From positions 646,223 through 710,222 of the forward strand of contig JAVRFV010002325.1 of assembly GCA_032716605.1 (NCBI GenBank): DNA of 64,000 bases, read 5' to 3'. The stretch's first letter is position 1; every line of letters starts with the position of its first letter. The notes under the pieces were generated by a model. The model was not told where the DNA came from. It searched no databases and worked only from the letters and a program-made list of their open reading frames with translations. This DNA is from Paralithodes platypus (taxonomy: Eukaryota; Arthropoda; Malacostraca; Decapoda; Lithodidae). The position numbers were made by a program, and so were the translations under genes. Of this stretch, positions 19,556 to 32,000 are shown piece after piece.

Positions 19556-22500
19556 GTGAGCCTGAGAGGTTTATCCACTTTTATCAATAATAATCCTCTT
19601 GTTGTTGTAGCCTGTATTTGGGTAAAAATTGAAGGTCAATATACAGGAGGCGCTACAATATAGGTAGCAAAATTCTAATGGTAGTTTTGGGTTCCTATCA
19701 TCATAGGCCTATGCTTCATTTCTATATACTTTTTATCCCCGGGAAAAAAACAAAAAATCTTGGGTTTTTTATTTTTTTCTTGGATTTTGTTTTTATTTTT
19801 TGTATTAACCTAACCAAAAAACCTAACCTAACCTAAATGTATTTGGGGGCTATTAGGTTAGGTTAGGTTAGGTTAGGTTTTTTGGTTAGGACGCCTACCT
19901 AGCCTATTACGGTGTTTTACCCTAAGAACGAGTCCACTGGACATTCCGACCTTAACTTAGCCTATGTAGCCTAGCCTATAGGCCTAAGTCAAAAAAGGAC
20001 ATGAACACTGGCAGGGTGTCAAACGACGCTGTTTTTTTGAGTGATAACGCAAATGAACTTTTTGTATAATGATAACAGAAACTCCCCCAACCCTTTTTTT
20101 TTTAAAGAAACAAAAAAGGTAAATTGACATAATTTTGATCTCCATATTTTCCATCTTGATTGCTTTTAGATTGCAGGAAATACTGTTTTAGACACCTAAA
20201 TTCTCAAAAAAATCACGGGGGGGGGGCATGCACCCGGACCCCCCTAGAGCTCGCGCCTTCGCCGCTCCGTCGCGCTATAATGATAACAAAATAATAAACC
20301 ATAATGATAACACAATTCATGTTTTGTGGATTGACACCCTGAACACTGGAGCTAACATCTCTTTATCATTTGGGAAGAATCAGATAGGCTAGCCTAGGCA
20401 TAGTAAATTGGTGTTTAGACCTAGGCCTAAATTATGCTGCAGCCCTTCCTTGGTTAAAATGTATGGTAATTTTCTTGAAAAGACTCGCAGCCTTATTTGA
20501 GAGTTTTTTTGGCCAATTTTTTTTGGTAATGGTAGGCCTAGTTATAATTCCACTGTGGGAGAAACCCTATATAACCTCCATTATCCAACAATCTTAAGAT
20601 AACTCCCCCCGTTAGTGGGGAGGGCTATGAAGATCAGGGAAAATGTGGGGTTAAAGTAATATAGTAAAATAATGAAGAATAGGAATGTGTGAAATGCCAA
20701 AAATGCCACTTTTCCGAAATCCGAGCCAAGTTTTGTCGAAACTTGGCTCGGATTTTCAATAATTTCAGAGACTCAAAAGAGCATTTTCTAAAAATCCAAG
20801 CCAAGTTTTGTCGAAAGTTGGCTCGGATTGTGCATAGGCCTAATTTCAGACACTGAAAAGAGCATTTTCTAAAAATCCAAGCCAAGTTTTGTCCAAAGTT
20901 GGCTCGGATTTTCAATAATTTCAGAGACTCAAAAGAGCATTTTCTAAAAATCCGAGCCAAGTTTTGTCGAAACTTGGCTCGGATTTTGCATAATTTCAGA
21001 CACTCAAAAGAGCATTTTCTAAAAATCCGAGCCAAGTTTTGTCGAAAGTTGGCTCGGATTGTCCATAATTTCAGAGACTCAAAAGAGCATTTTCTAAAAA
21101 TCCGAGCCAAGTTGTGTCCAAAGTTGGCTCGGAGTTTCCATAATTTCATAGACACAAAAGGTAACTTTGAAAATATGCAAGCAAAGTTTTGTCCAAAGTT
21201 GGCTCGGATTTTGCATTAATATCAGAGACACAAAGGGTCACTTTTTATGGTAACATTCAAGGAGATTACACCAGGACTCTTCCCTCTGACCAGGTATAGG
21301 CTATCCTAGTGTTTACTATCGTATACCCCTTTGAAAGGACATTAGCCTAGCCTAACAACCTTACCTAACCTAACCTAGTATTATGGATGCCTAGGCTATA
21401 GCCCTTTGAAAGGACATTAGCCTAACCTAACAACCTTACCTAACCTAACCTAGTATTATGGGTGCCTATACCCCTTTGAAAGGACATTAGCCTAACCTAA
21501 CAACCTTACCTAACCTAACCTAGTATTATGGGTGAGGGCTGCCGCCCCCACACCCCCGCTATTTGACATCTTTTTGGTATTATGGGTGCCTATACCCCTT
21601 TGAAAGGACATTAGCCTAACCTAACCTAGTATTATGAGTGGGGGCTGCCGCCCCCACAGTCCCACACCCCTGCTATTTGACATCTTTAGACAGATTTTTG
21701 GTGTATTACTGTAATACCAGTCAACTAACGTACTGAGGCCAACATCGCACTGAAGGACTACATCTTGATAAGATAATTTGTTTATGCAGAACCAATACAC
21801 AATATTGAGGACTTTGGGAATGGGGATGTGGGCATTTTCAAAGAATGTGTCTTTCACAGCACTAACATTATACCTACATCGTGATTTCCTGAGTGCATGG
21901 TGAACGTAGGCCCTATTCTTTATTCCATTTGTCACATCTAAACTTCTTTTGTTGTCTATTTTCACTCACTTGCAATTCACTGCCACATGTACTACACTTA
22001 CCAGTTGCCAAGACTAACTTCTGCTGAACAAGAAAATCCCATGTAGCCAATTTCTGACAGGAGAGACTACAACCTGCACAAGCGGCCATGACAGTTACAA
22101 ATCTGCCGGGCTGTTTGACGTTTCTGTCAGCTGAGAGAAGGAATGGCAACAATATGCGCCAATTCGTGCGCAAGAGCAAATATATGTAATAATACTAAAA
22201 CTACAAGGGAAATGGGAAAGAAAAATGCCAGAAAGGATTGAACAAATACCGGGAAAACTATGAAACATAAATACAAGCACAATGTAATGTTGCAAATGTG
22301 TATATAACATCTTTGTAGAACATAACACTTTACCGTAGCGAGTGTACTCCATTGCGAACACGTCCGTAGCGGAGCTCTCAAGGTTGCGGGAGTGAAGAAG
22401 AAGAGTTTGTTTACGCGCGGGACTATTTTTATCGACATAATCGAGAGTTACAAAACTTATCAAAACTATTCTACCACAACGGAATCTATGTGAGTATATT

Positions 22501-25500
22501 ATAAGGATTCCATAGAGCTTCACTTTCCCTAATAAATTATGTATAATAACGCTGCGAGTCTATTCGGGATAATTATCAAATGTATTAAAGACCAAGGTTT
22601 ATAGAAGTTTACATCATTTATGCCGGCATAGGCTATTTACCAAGATTTGTTTTATTTATATAGCCTAGCCTACTGACCTGTAGGCTATAGGCTAGGCAGT
22701 AGGCTAGCCTATATATATTTTTGGTAGCATTCAAGGAGACTACAGCAGGACTCTTCTTCTTACCTCTGACCAGGTATAGCCTATCAAGGAAACCGACCAA
22801 AACCGAGCAAAATTTGCTACCACTAAAACTCTCAGAACAAGTCGTAAATTTCTTAAAATACATTAAAAGTAGGCCTACTCATAAAAGATATTGTAATACC
22901 ATCATGAGAAGAACTGGCATTAACTATTATTGGAGTGTTGACAATTCGTTAGAAGTTATTGATAAAATAAATACCATGCCGAAAGTTACCTCGGTACATA
23001 GCTTCGACTTTTCAACTTTGTATACCAATTTGCCTTTAGATTTAGTATATTCAGAGCTTTGCTTTATTATAGATTTGCACTTTGACAGGTTCGTTAGGAA
23101 TGGTAATTATTTCATAAATGTTTATACATATTTTAATAATGCATCACTTTAACACATCATAAGACCATACAGACTATTCAAAACAAAGCCCTGAAGATCA
23201 TTACAGGCTGCACAGCTACTTCACCCACAGATCACCTACATCAAGAAACCAAAATCCTCAAAGTCAAAGACCATCTGGACATGAGAGGCACTCAATTCCT
23301 GGCAGCAGCCTCCACGAACCAAGACCACCCACTAAACTACATGGCAACACACCCACAGACACCAAGAAATATCAAAACAACACCCAGCACACGGTATCAC
23401 ACACAATTATTGTCCTCTCTCCCTCCCTGCCCACCCCGAACCAACTTCCAGAAGCACATCCATACTCATATCTCTCACCGATCCATCCACTCACTCACAG
23501 ACAACACGCAGCTGCATGCACGACCTCCCGAAATCCATCCTTCCGAATCCTCCCTTCCTCGCGAGGACAGAGTCCAGCTGGCCAGACTGAGATGCGGACA
23601 CCATCCAGCTCTCCTGAGCTATCAGAAGAGACTGGATGACTCCGTTGTCGACGCCTGCCCGGGATGTAACACAGCACCCCATACCATTAAACACATCATA
23701 GAAGACTGAATTTCACACAACCACTTACACCAACAACACAATCTACACTCAATGAGAGATCTGTGGGAAAGCCCGATCGTGGCCATGGCCTTTCTCAGGG
23801 ACTCGGGGCTGTTCAGCCAGGCAGCTTAGGGAACAACAACAACATGATTATCATTATTATTTATTATTACTACTATTAATATAGATAATAATATTAACCT
23901 CTCGGCTGCGCATGGGGGGTATGAGACACCACACTCCTGTGCTGACATATTTGAGCTGTTCCCATCACTAACATTGTTATTTTACCATAAATAGCATTAA
24001 TACTTATCCATATGCGCCTATTATTCTTACAGTTTCTTACAGTAGATCTTCTGGAAAAAGGCAAACTATACCTGTGTATCCAGCTCAGTACCAGTACTTG
24101 CACTGCTGCGGTCGTTCACGGTGTTGGCGGCGGCGGTAGCAGACGCAACATTTTTACTATTCTGTATTTTTGTTTTATAATCAAACTTCAAATCTTGTCT
24201 TCCCCATGCTTTATCAAGATTACTTTCAAACTCCCTTATTGATTCGGAATCGACTACATACTGGGGCAGTGCGTTCCACTCATTTACCACTCTATCACAA
24301 AATGAGTTCTTTGCCTTCTCAAGCCTATTTCTTTCTTTGTAAATTTTCTTAGAGTGTCCTCTCGTTCTTGTTCCCTCCCGCATTATAGGTTGATTATAAA
24401 GGTATTAACCTGTTACAACAATAAAACAAGTGGAAACAGTGTTTGGATGGTCAAAATCGGCGATACAGGCCGGGAGTTACATAATGTATGGCTGAGGCAA
24501 CCTCCCTGCCCTCCACCCCTCCCCTTGTCTGGAGAGACACTGTTCCACAATAGTCTCTCTCTCGCTCTTTCCCACGCTTGGTAACAGTGATGACAACGCC
24601 CTGCTACCAACTCGCTAATGTTAGCACGAAAATATACCACAGAATAAGGGAATAACAGGGAAAATAGGTGATAACTCAAGGAGGGGAGGAAAGTGGGGAG
24701 GTGGAGGAGTGATATTTGGCATGGCCCAGGGCCCAGGGGCAATACAAAAAAAAAAAAAATGTTTTGGAGTGTTTTAACACCTTACGAGCGGCCTATGCGG
24801 TTTATTTATGTGTACCGCACAGCGGGGTGTTTTTAGCCAAAATAGGGCTGTTTACATGATCATTTTCATGCCTAAATAAGACCCAGAACGTAAAACAAGT
24901 ACCTATCCCTGAAAGGGCATAAACAGAGCTTTCGAATGACACCATAACGATCATTGTATGATGGATAGTTTTCTTGCAATAACCGTGCAACGCGAGTGCA
25001 AAAAGCAGGTAATTCGGTACTTTCAGTACATAATTGAGTATGTAGCGAGTGAGAGAGGGAGGAGGGAGCTGAGATTTGTGTCAGTAGGTTCGCCGCGGTG
25101 GTCTGGAGCAGTCATACGCTCGCTAGTCTCCTGCCACCACTTGTCTCTCTCTCTCAGCCACATTACGTGCTGAAATTGCCACTCGAGTTATGTCGAGCGC
25201 CGCCACATAGTCCAGCTTTATTTAACTCGACTTATGTTGCTCGCCGCTAATTAAGGGTTAAATTAATTTTTTAATAGCCTTACTCTTAACCCGTTGAGCC
25301 CCGTCTAGTTATAATATTTTGTTCACCCCAGTCCCAAGCCATTTTCACTTATTTGTTTTGTTTGCTAAAATGGAAGACAAGGATGAGAAATGAAAAAAAA
25401 TCACCTCTGACATTTTTTTTTGGGGGGGGGGAGCCTCAAAAAAATGTGTTGAGCCAAAATGGAAGAGAATGGTGAGAAATGAACACAAAAATTAAAAAAA

Positions 25501-28500
25501 ACTCATTTCGGTCATTTGGGGGGCAGGGGGGGGGGGGTTCAATAGTTCGTCTCCCCCGCATGACCACCCGCCCGGGAGCACTAGGGTAAAAACTGAGTAT
25601 GGCATTGTACGGCATACATCCTAAGGAGTATCTCACATAAATCTCAAGCCTCTAGCTCCCATACGACCGGAGTAATGAAGGTTCAAAGTGGCGGTGAACT
25701 AGGGGTGTAAACTATCCCCACTAAGCCCACCACCACCAGCCGCGCGGCTGTCTCGGCCCGCTCACACCTACTGGCCCGGCTCCCACACACACTACGGTAC
25801 CTCCCCCTCCTATTCTCCCGCCATTTCCTACCTTACGAGCCACGTAAGTGTTTTTTATATGTCGGACGCACGTGATGCGTCGCTGGGAGTTGGTGATCAA
25901 AGACTGCCGACGCAACACGTGCGACGCTGGGTCTCAACGGGTTAAGAGTCTTCCCGCAGTCCGCCGGGGGAACTCTTAAGAGTCTTCCCGCAGTTCCCGG
26001 GTTAATACTCTAATAACGACTGGTATATTTCAGAGCCTGTACAGTAACCTGGTCCATGGGATATTTGTGTTGGTACTGATGGTGGTCTACCAGTATCGCT
26101 TCATAGACGACAAGTTCAGCCACATTGCTGCGGCGTGGGTAGTCGGCATACAGGCGGCAATGATGCTACTCTTGATTATGCAGGTAAGGACTATTCCCAC
26201 AGTGGACCTCAACAGGGTGGCAAACTGCACCAATGTTGTTTGGAGACTAGTGGATGTGAGACGGAATATTGAAAAATTAATGAGATATTTCATTGTTTTG
26301 TTATTTTATCGACTGGATTGAGTGTGAGACTGAATACAGACAAATTAACAAGTCATTTCATTGTTTTGTTAATATAAATACATTGCAAAAAATGACAAAA
26401 GCAAGCAAAATCCTCAATAATAATATGACAAAATACTCTACTAATAGGTGTGTTACTTGTTGCAGGTTATACTGAGCATGTGGGAGCTGCGTCGCCAAAA
26501 AGCCTCCTGGCCCACCATCAACATATCCAACATCTTTACCGTCGAGTGTCTTTTCTTGGCGGCTCGATTGGTACGTATACTTCATTACACTGGTTCATTT
26601 CTAATACAAGTGATGCGTACAAGTAGACTGGGATGGTATGGACATGTGGAGAGAATGGATGAACAAAATTGGGTGAAAAAATGCAGGTCTGTGATTGTGG
26701 AGGGAGCTGCATCAAGGGGTGGACCGAGGAAGACCTGGGATCGGACTATACGCGCCGATCTCAAATCCAAGAACTTGACAAGTGAAGCAGCCCTTAACAG
26801 GGTTGCCTGGAACGCCGCCATTAGGACAAGAGACTGAAACTGCACTTATGTGTGGAACACTCAGTCTTAAAATTTTATGTATGTATAAACAGGAGATGAT
26901 AAACACCATTATTAAAGATGAGAAAATCCCCGAGGATTGGCACAAAAGTGTAATAGTAAATATATACAAAGGAAAAGGGGATGCACTAGATAGAGGTATA
27001 GTAATTATAGGGGCCTGAAAATGCTTGCCCAAATTATGAAGGTCTGTGAGAGAGTCTTTGAGGGTTTGATCAGGCAAAGATCTCCATTGATTATATGCAG
27101 TTTGGTTTTATGCCAGGACGTGGTACAACCGATGCTATCTTCACAGTCAGGCAGATACAGGAAAGATACTTACTAAAAGGCAGGGATCTTTACTTTGTGT
27201 TTGTAGACTTGGAAAAGGCCTTCGACAGGGTGCCTAGAGATGTGCAGTGGGCTATGAGGAAACTTTGTGTAGAAGAGTGGCTGGTGCGTGTAATAATTAA
27301 GATATATGAGGATTCGCGAACTGCGGTGAGGGTGAAAGGTGTACTGAGTGAGGAGTTCATCAGGGTTCAGTGTTAAGCCCCCTCCTCTTTATTATGGTAC
27401 TGGAAGCACTGTCTAGAGATTTTAGATTCGGACTCCCGTGGGATCTGTTTTATGCAGACGATTTAGTCCTAATAGCTGACAATGTGCAAGATGCTGAGGC
27501 CAAATTCAGAAGATGGAGAGAGGGCATGGCGAGCAAGGGTTTCAGAGTCAATATTAACAAAATCAAGGTTATGCATTGTAGATTGAGATGAGGCAATGTG
27601 GAAAAAGAGAGATTTGAAGTTTGATTATAAAACAAAAATACAGAATAGTAAAAATGTTGCGTCTGCTACCGCCGCCGCCAACACCGTGAACGACCGCAGC
27701 AGTGCAAGTACTGGTACTGAGCTGGATACACAGGCATAGTTTGCCTTTTTCCAGAGGATCTACTGTAAGAAACTGTAAGAGAGGTGCATACCCATGTGCA
27801 GTGTGTGGAAAGGATGTGGGCGCTAACTCGATTCGGTGTAGCATCTGTTGATGTTGGGTGCACCATGGGAGTAAGCGCTGTAGTAGAATAAAAGGACCCC
27901 TGCCGAAGGATAAGTCAGAAATTTAAAAAAATTAGTGCGTAGTGTGCAAAGGCGAGCTTGTGTTAAATGATGATCCTGTGGCTCTGAATTTTGGAAATAA
28001 GTCATTGGAGCTGGTGGACAAGTTTTGTTACCTAGGAGATACCATCTCTGCCGGTGGTGGGGCCGAGGCTGCCACTGTCGCTAGAATTAGATGTGGCTGG
28101 GGGAAGTTCAGAGAACTGCTGCCAATTCTGACCATGAAAAAAATGCCTCTCCCCTGAAGGGAAAGGTGTATGCCTCATGTGTTAGAAGTGCAATGACGTA
28201 TGCCTCAGAAACATGGGCCGTTAAAGTAGAGGATGTCAACAGAATGGAACGTAATGAGATGAGAATGGTGAGAGGGATGTGTGGGGCCAAGCTGCAAGAT
28301 AGAATAACAATTAATAGAGATGAGGAGATGTTTAGGTATAAAGAGGAGATGCATACAAGTAGGCTAGACTGGGGTATGGGCATGTGGAGAGAATGGATGA
28401 ACAAAATTGGGTGAAAAGATGCAGGTCTGTGATTGTGGAGGGAGCTGCACCAAGGGGTGGACTGAGGAAGACCTGGGATCGGAATATACGTGCCGATCTA

Positions 28501-29041
28501 AAATCCAAAAACTTGACATGTGAAGCAGCCCTTAACAGGGTTGCCTGGAACGCCGCCATTAGGACAAGAGACTGAAACTGCATGTATGTGTGGAGCACTC
28601 AGTCTTAACATTTTATGTATGTATTTATATTAGATTTGATATGAAATGGAGTATGGTTCTATGTGTTGTTGTTGTTGTAGCCCCGAGATGCCCTTTATGG
28701 CAATCCTGCAGCATCCAGGTAGTCCTTGTGCCGCACCTACCCAGGGGGAGGTAGGGTGTGGTGAAATCTGTTTGTCAGCAGCGGGGAAGGAGGAATCAGT
28801 CCATGGGCTCGTAACTTTGGGGCAATGTTTCCTCCATCCGCAGCCCTCTGAGTAGTGCCACCATTGCAGGCGTGTTTACCCCTCCCCTCCATTTGGTAGC
28901 CTTGTACGACACTCAGTACAGGATATGTTTTCCTCCACTAAGTATTTATATTTGTTTTTTGTGTGTTAATTTTTTGTTCCTATTGTGTTGTCCCTATTTG
29001 GGCTCTGTCTTGAGTCACCCCCCCCCCAAAAAAAAAATATA

Positions 29042-29072
<31 letters not shown>

Positions 29073-32000
29073 ATAGGAAAAGTGGGGAATGGGCCTGATT
29101 ATATACCGGTACATACATACATTCTATCCATTTCTCCTTTCTCAGAAATCTCCATCTTAGGAGATTTCAACGTTCACCACCGCCATTGGCTCTCCTCTCA
29201 CGCTACTGATCCACCTGGTGAACAAGCCTACGTCTTTTCTATCCTAAATGACCTAGAGCAGTTAGTTCAGCAACCCACCCGTATCCCGGATCGCATCGGA
29301 GATCGGCCCAACATTCTTGACTTGTTTCTAACTTCTAACCCTTCTTCTTATACTGTCGATCTTTTCTCTCCTCTGGGCTCCTCCGACCATAAACTTATCT
29401 CTGTCACCTGTCCTATCTCTCCAGTACAGCCACCCGATCCTCCTAGCCGGCGGCGCTTGTGGCACTTTGGCGCTGCCGACTGGGAGGCTCTTCGGCAGTA
29501 CTTCTTTGATTTCCCATGGAATGATTTCTGCTTCCATGGCCGAGGACCCTCGGAGAGTGCTGAACGCATTACCGAGGTAATCCTATCGGGCATGGAAGCA
29601 TAGATTCCATTCTCTTTCTCTCAGACTAATGCTAAAAAATCTTGGTTTACTCACGCCTGTTCTACTGCTGTCCGCAATAAGGAGGAAGCATTCAAACGGT
29701 ACCGACGCCTTAAAACTCAAGACTCTCATTCTTCATATGTTTCTGCCCGGAATCAAGCCAAATCTGTTCTTCGACTTGCCAAACACTCTTTCAATAATAA
29801 TAAATGCACTGAACTATCCAACTCTAGCTCTTCCCAAGCTTTCTGGCATCTAGCCAAAAACCTCTCCAACAATTTCTCTTCCTCGTCTTTCCCACTCTGA
29901 TGGCACAACCATCACTTCTTCCTCTGACAAAGCTAAACTCTTCGCTCAAACTTTTGCTAGAAACTCCACCTTGGATGATTCCGGTGCTATTCCTCCCTCT
30001 CCGCCCTCCTCTCTCTTACTTATGCCTAATATCCTAATCTCTTCTAAAGATGTACTTTCTACCCTCTCTGGGCTTAACACTAATAAGGCGTACGGTCCGG
30101 ACGGTGTTCCTCCTGTTGTTCTCAAAAACTGTGCTTCCGTGCTGACTCCCTGCCTAGGCAAACTCTTTCGTCTCTGTCTATCCTCTAACGTCTTCCCTTC
30201 ATGCTGGAAGTTTGCTCACATTCAACCTGTCCCAAAGAAGGGTGACCGCTCTCAACCCTCCAACTATCGTCCAATTGCTCTTATCTCTTGTCTTTCTAAA
30301 GTTTTTGAAACTATTCTTGCTTCCAAATTTCTTAAGCATTTCTCTTCTCATAATCTGCTCTCAGATCGCCAGTATGGCTTCCTTAAGGGTCGCTCTACTG
30401 GTGATCTTCTTTCATATCTTACTAACTCTTGGTCATCCTCCTTCCGGGACTTCGGTGAGACTTTTTCTATTGCACTAGACATATCGAAAGCCTTCGATAG
30501 AGTCTGGCATAAATCTTTAATTTCTAAACTACCCTCCTTCGGTTTCTATCCCTCCATCTGTGCCTTTGTCTCTAATTTCCTTTCCGTTCCATAGCCGCGG
30601 TTGTGGACGGCCATTGTTCACTTCCTCACCCTATAAACTCCGGTGTTCCTCAGGGCTCTGTCCTATCTCCTATTCTCTTTCTAATTTTATAAATGATCTC
30701 CTTAACTGTACCTTAATTCCCATCCATTCATACGCAGACGACTCAACCTTACACTACTCCATTGGTTTTTCAGAACGCCCCAGCCAGCAATCCCTCAACG
30801 ACAAACGTAATGAAGCCATAGAACTCTTAAATTCTGATCTAAATACTATTTCCAATTGGGGCAGAGAAAACCTTGTTAACTTTAATGCTTCCAAAACCCA
30901 ATTTCTCCATCTATCTACCCGTCAGGATCTCCCAGCGGACTATCCCTTATTCTTCAACAATACAAAAATCAACCCTTCATCTTCTCTCAATATTCTTGGT
31001 GTCTCTTTTTCTTCTGCTCTCATTTGGAAGGACCATATTACCAGTCTTGCTAAGGCAGCCTCCCAGAAGCTGGGTGTGCTCAACCGCCTTAGGGGGTTCT
31101 TTTCCCCTGCACAGCTTCTTGCTCTGTACAGGGGCATAGTGCGCCCTTGTATTGAGTATTGTTCACATGTGTGGGAGGTTCCTCTCACACCGCTCTCCTA
31201 GACAAAGTTGAAAGGAAGGCCTTTCGTATCATTAACTCCCGTCCACTCACCAACTCTCTGCAATCTCTCTCTCTCCGCCGCAATGTTGCATCTCTCTCGC
31301 TATTCTATCGCTACTATAATAATCAGTGTTCCTCAGAGCTATCCCAGTGCATACCACCTCCTTTACGTAGGGCACGTGGTACCCGTCTTGCAACTCAATC
31401 CCACCCCTACTCTGTGCAACTCTCCAACCCAAGAGTGAAACGTTACTCTCAAACTTTCTTCTACTCAACAGCTGAGCTCTGGAACTCTCTCCCAGAATCA
31501 GTCTTTCCCTCTTCCTATGACTTAAATTGCTTCAAACTCCGTGTGTCCAGGCATTTTGGCTAGAACGTCCCTTGATTTTGGCCCTGTCACTCTTTCAACT
31601 ATGGGGGAGGCACTCGCTATAGGCAGTTATGCCTTTTGCCTCCCTCAATCACATAGAAAAAAAAAAAAAAAACAAAAAAAACATACAAGACCTCCTTACC
31701 CCCAGGGCCCAGGTTCTATGGGTTGTTATTGTTATTGTACAGTAGTTCCCCAGACTGTCTAGCCGAGCAGTCCCGAGTTCGGTTGACTGAAGCCGCTTCA
31801 GATGCTCAGGCCCCCGAAGGGCCCAGTGTCTCTGAGAGGGCAGGGGATCATCAGCCCACGCCCACGGGCTTGCACTCCCGGTCCAATGTCTCCACCATCC
31901 ACAGCCCACCTTGCAGTGCCACCTAATCAGGCGATCGTACAAGCACCTAGAAGGAAAAGTAGTACTGTACAGGAAAAGAGACAGAGACAGAAAAGGCTAA

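Larger units (their letters stand above)
23898..26001. mobile_element. TTAA element family T1, inverted, with three nested insertions
   Basis: Bounded by TTAA 23894-23897 and TTAA 26002-26005. It matches the 12445-13064 element in reverse: GCGCATGGGGGG near the left, AATGTTAGCACGAAAATATA in the middle, and CTTCCCGCAGTTCCCGGG at the right. Removing the CR1 piece (24025-24381) and the TTAA elements at 24778-25257 and 25290-25941 restores a length close to that of the smaller copy. It ends 30 bp before exon 2. Confidence 0.75.
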
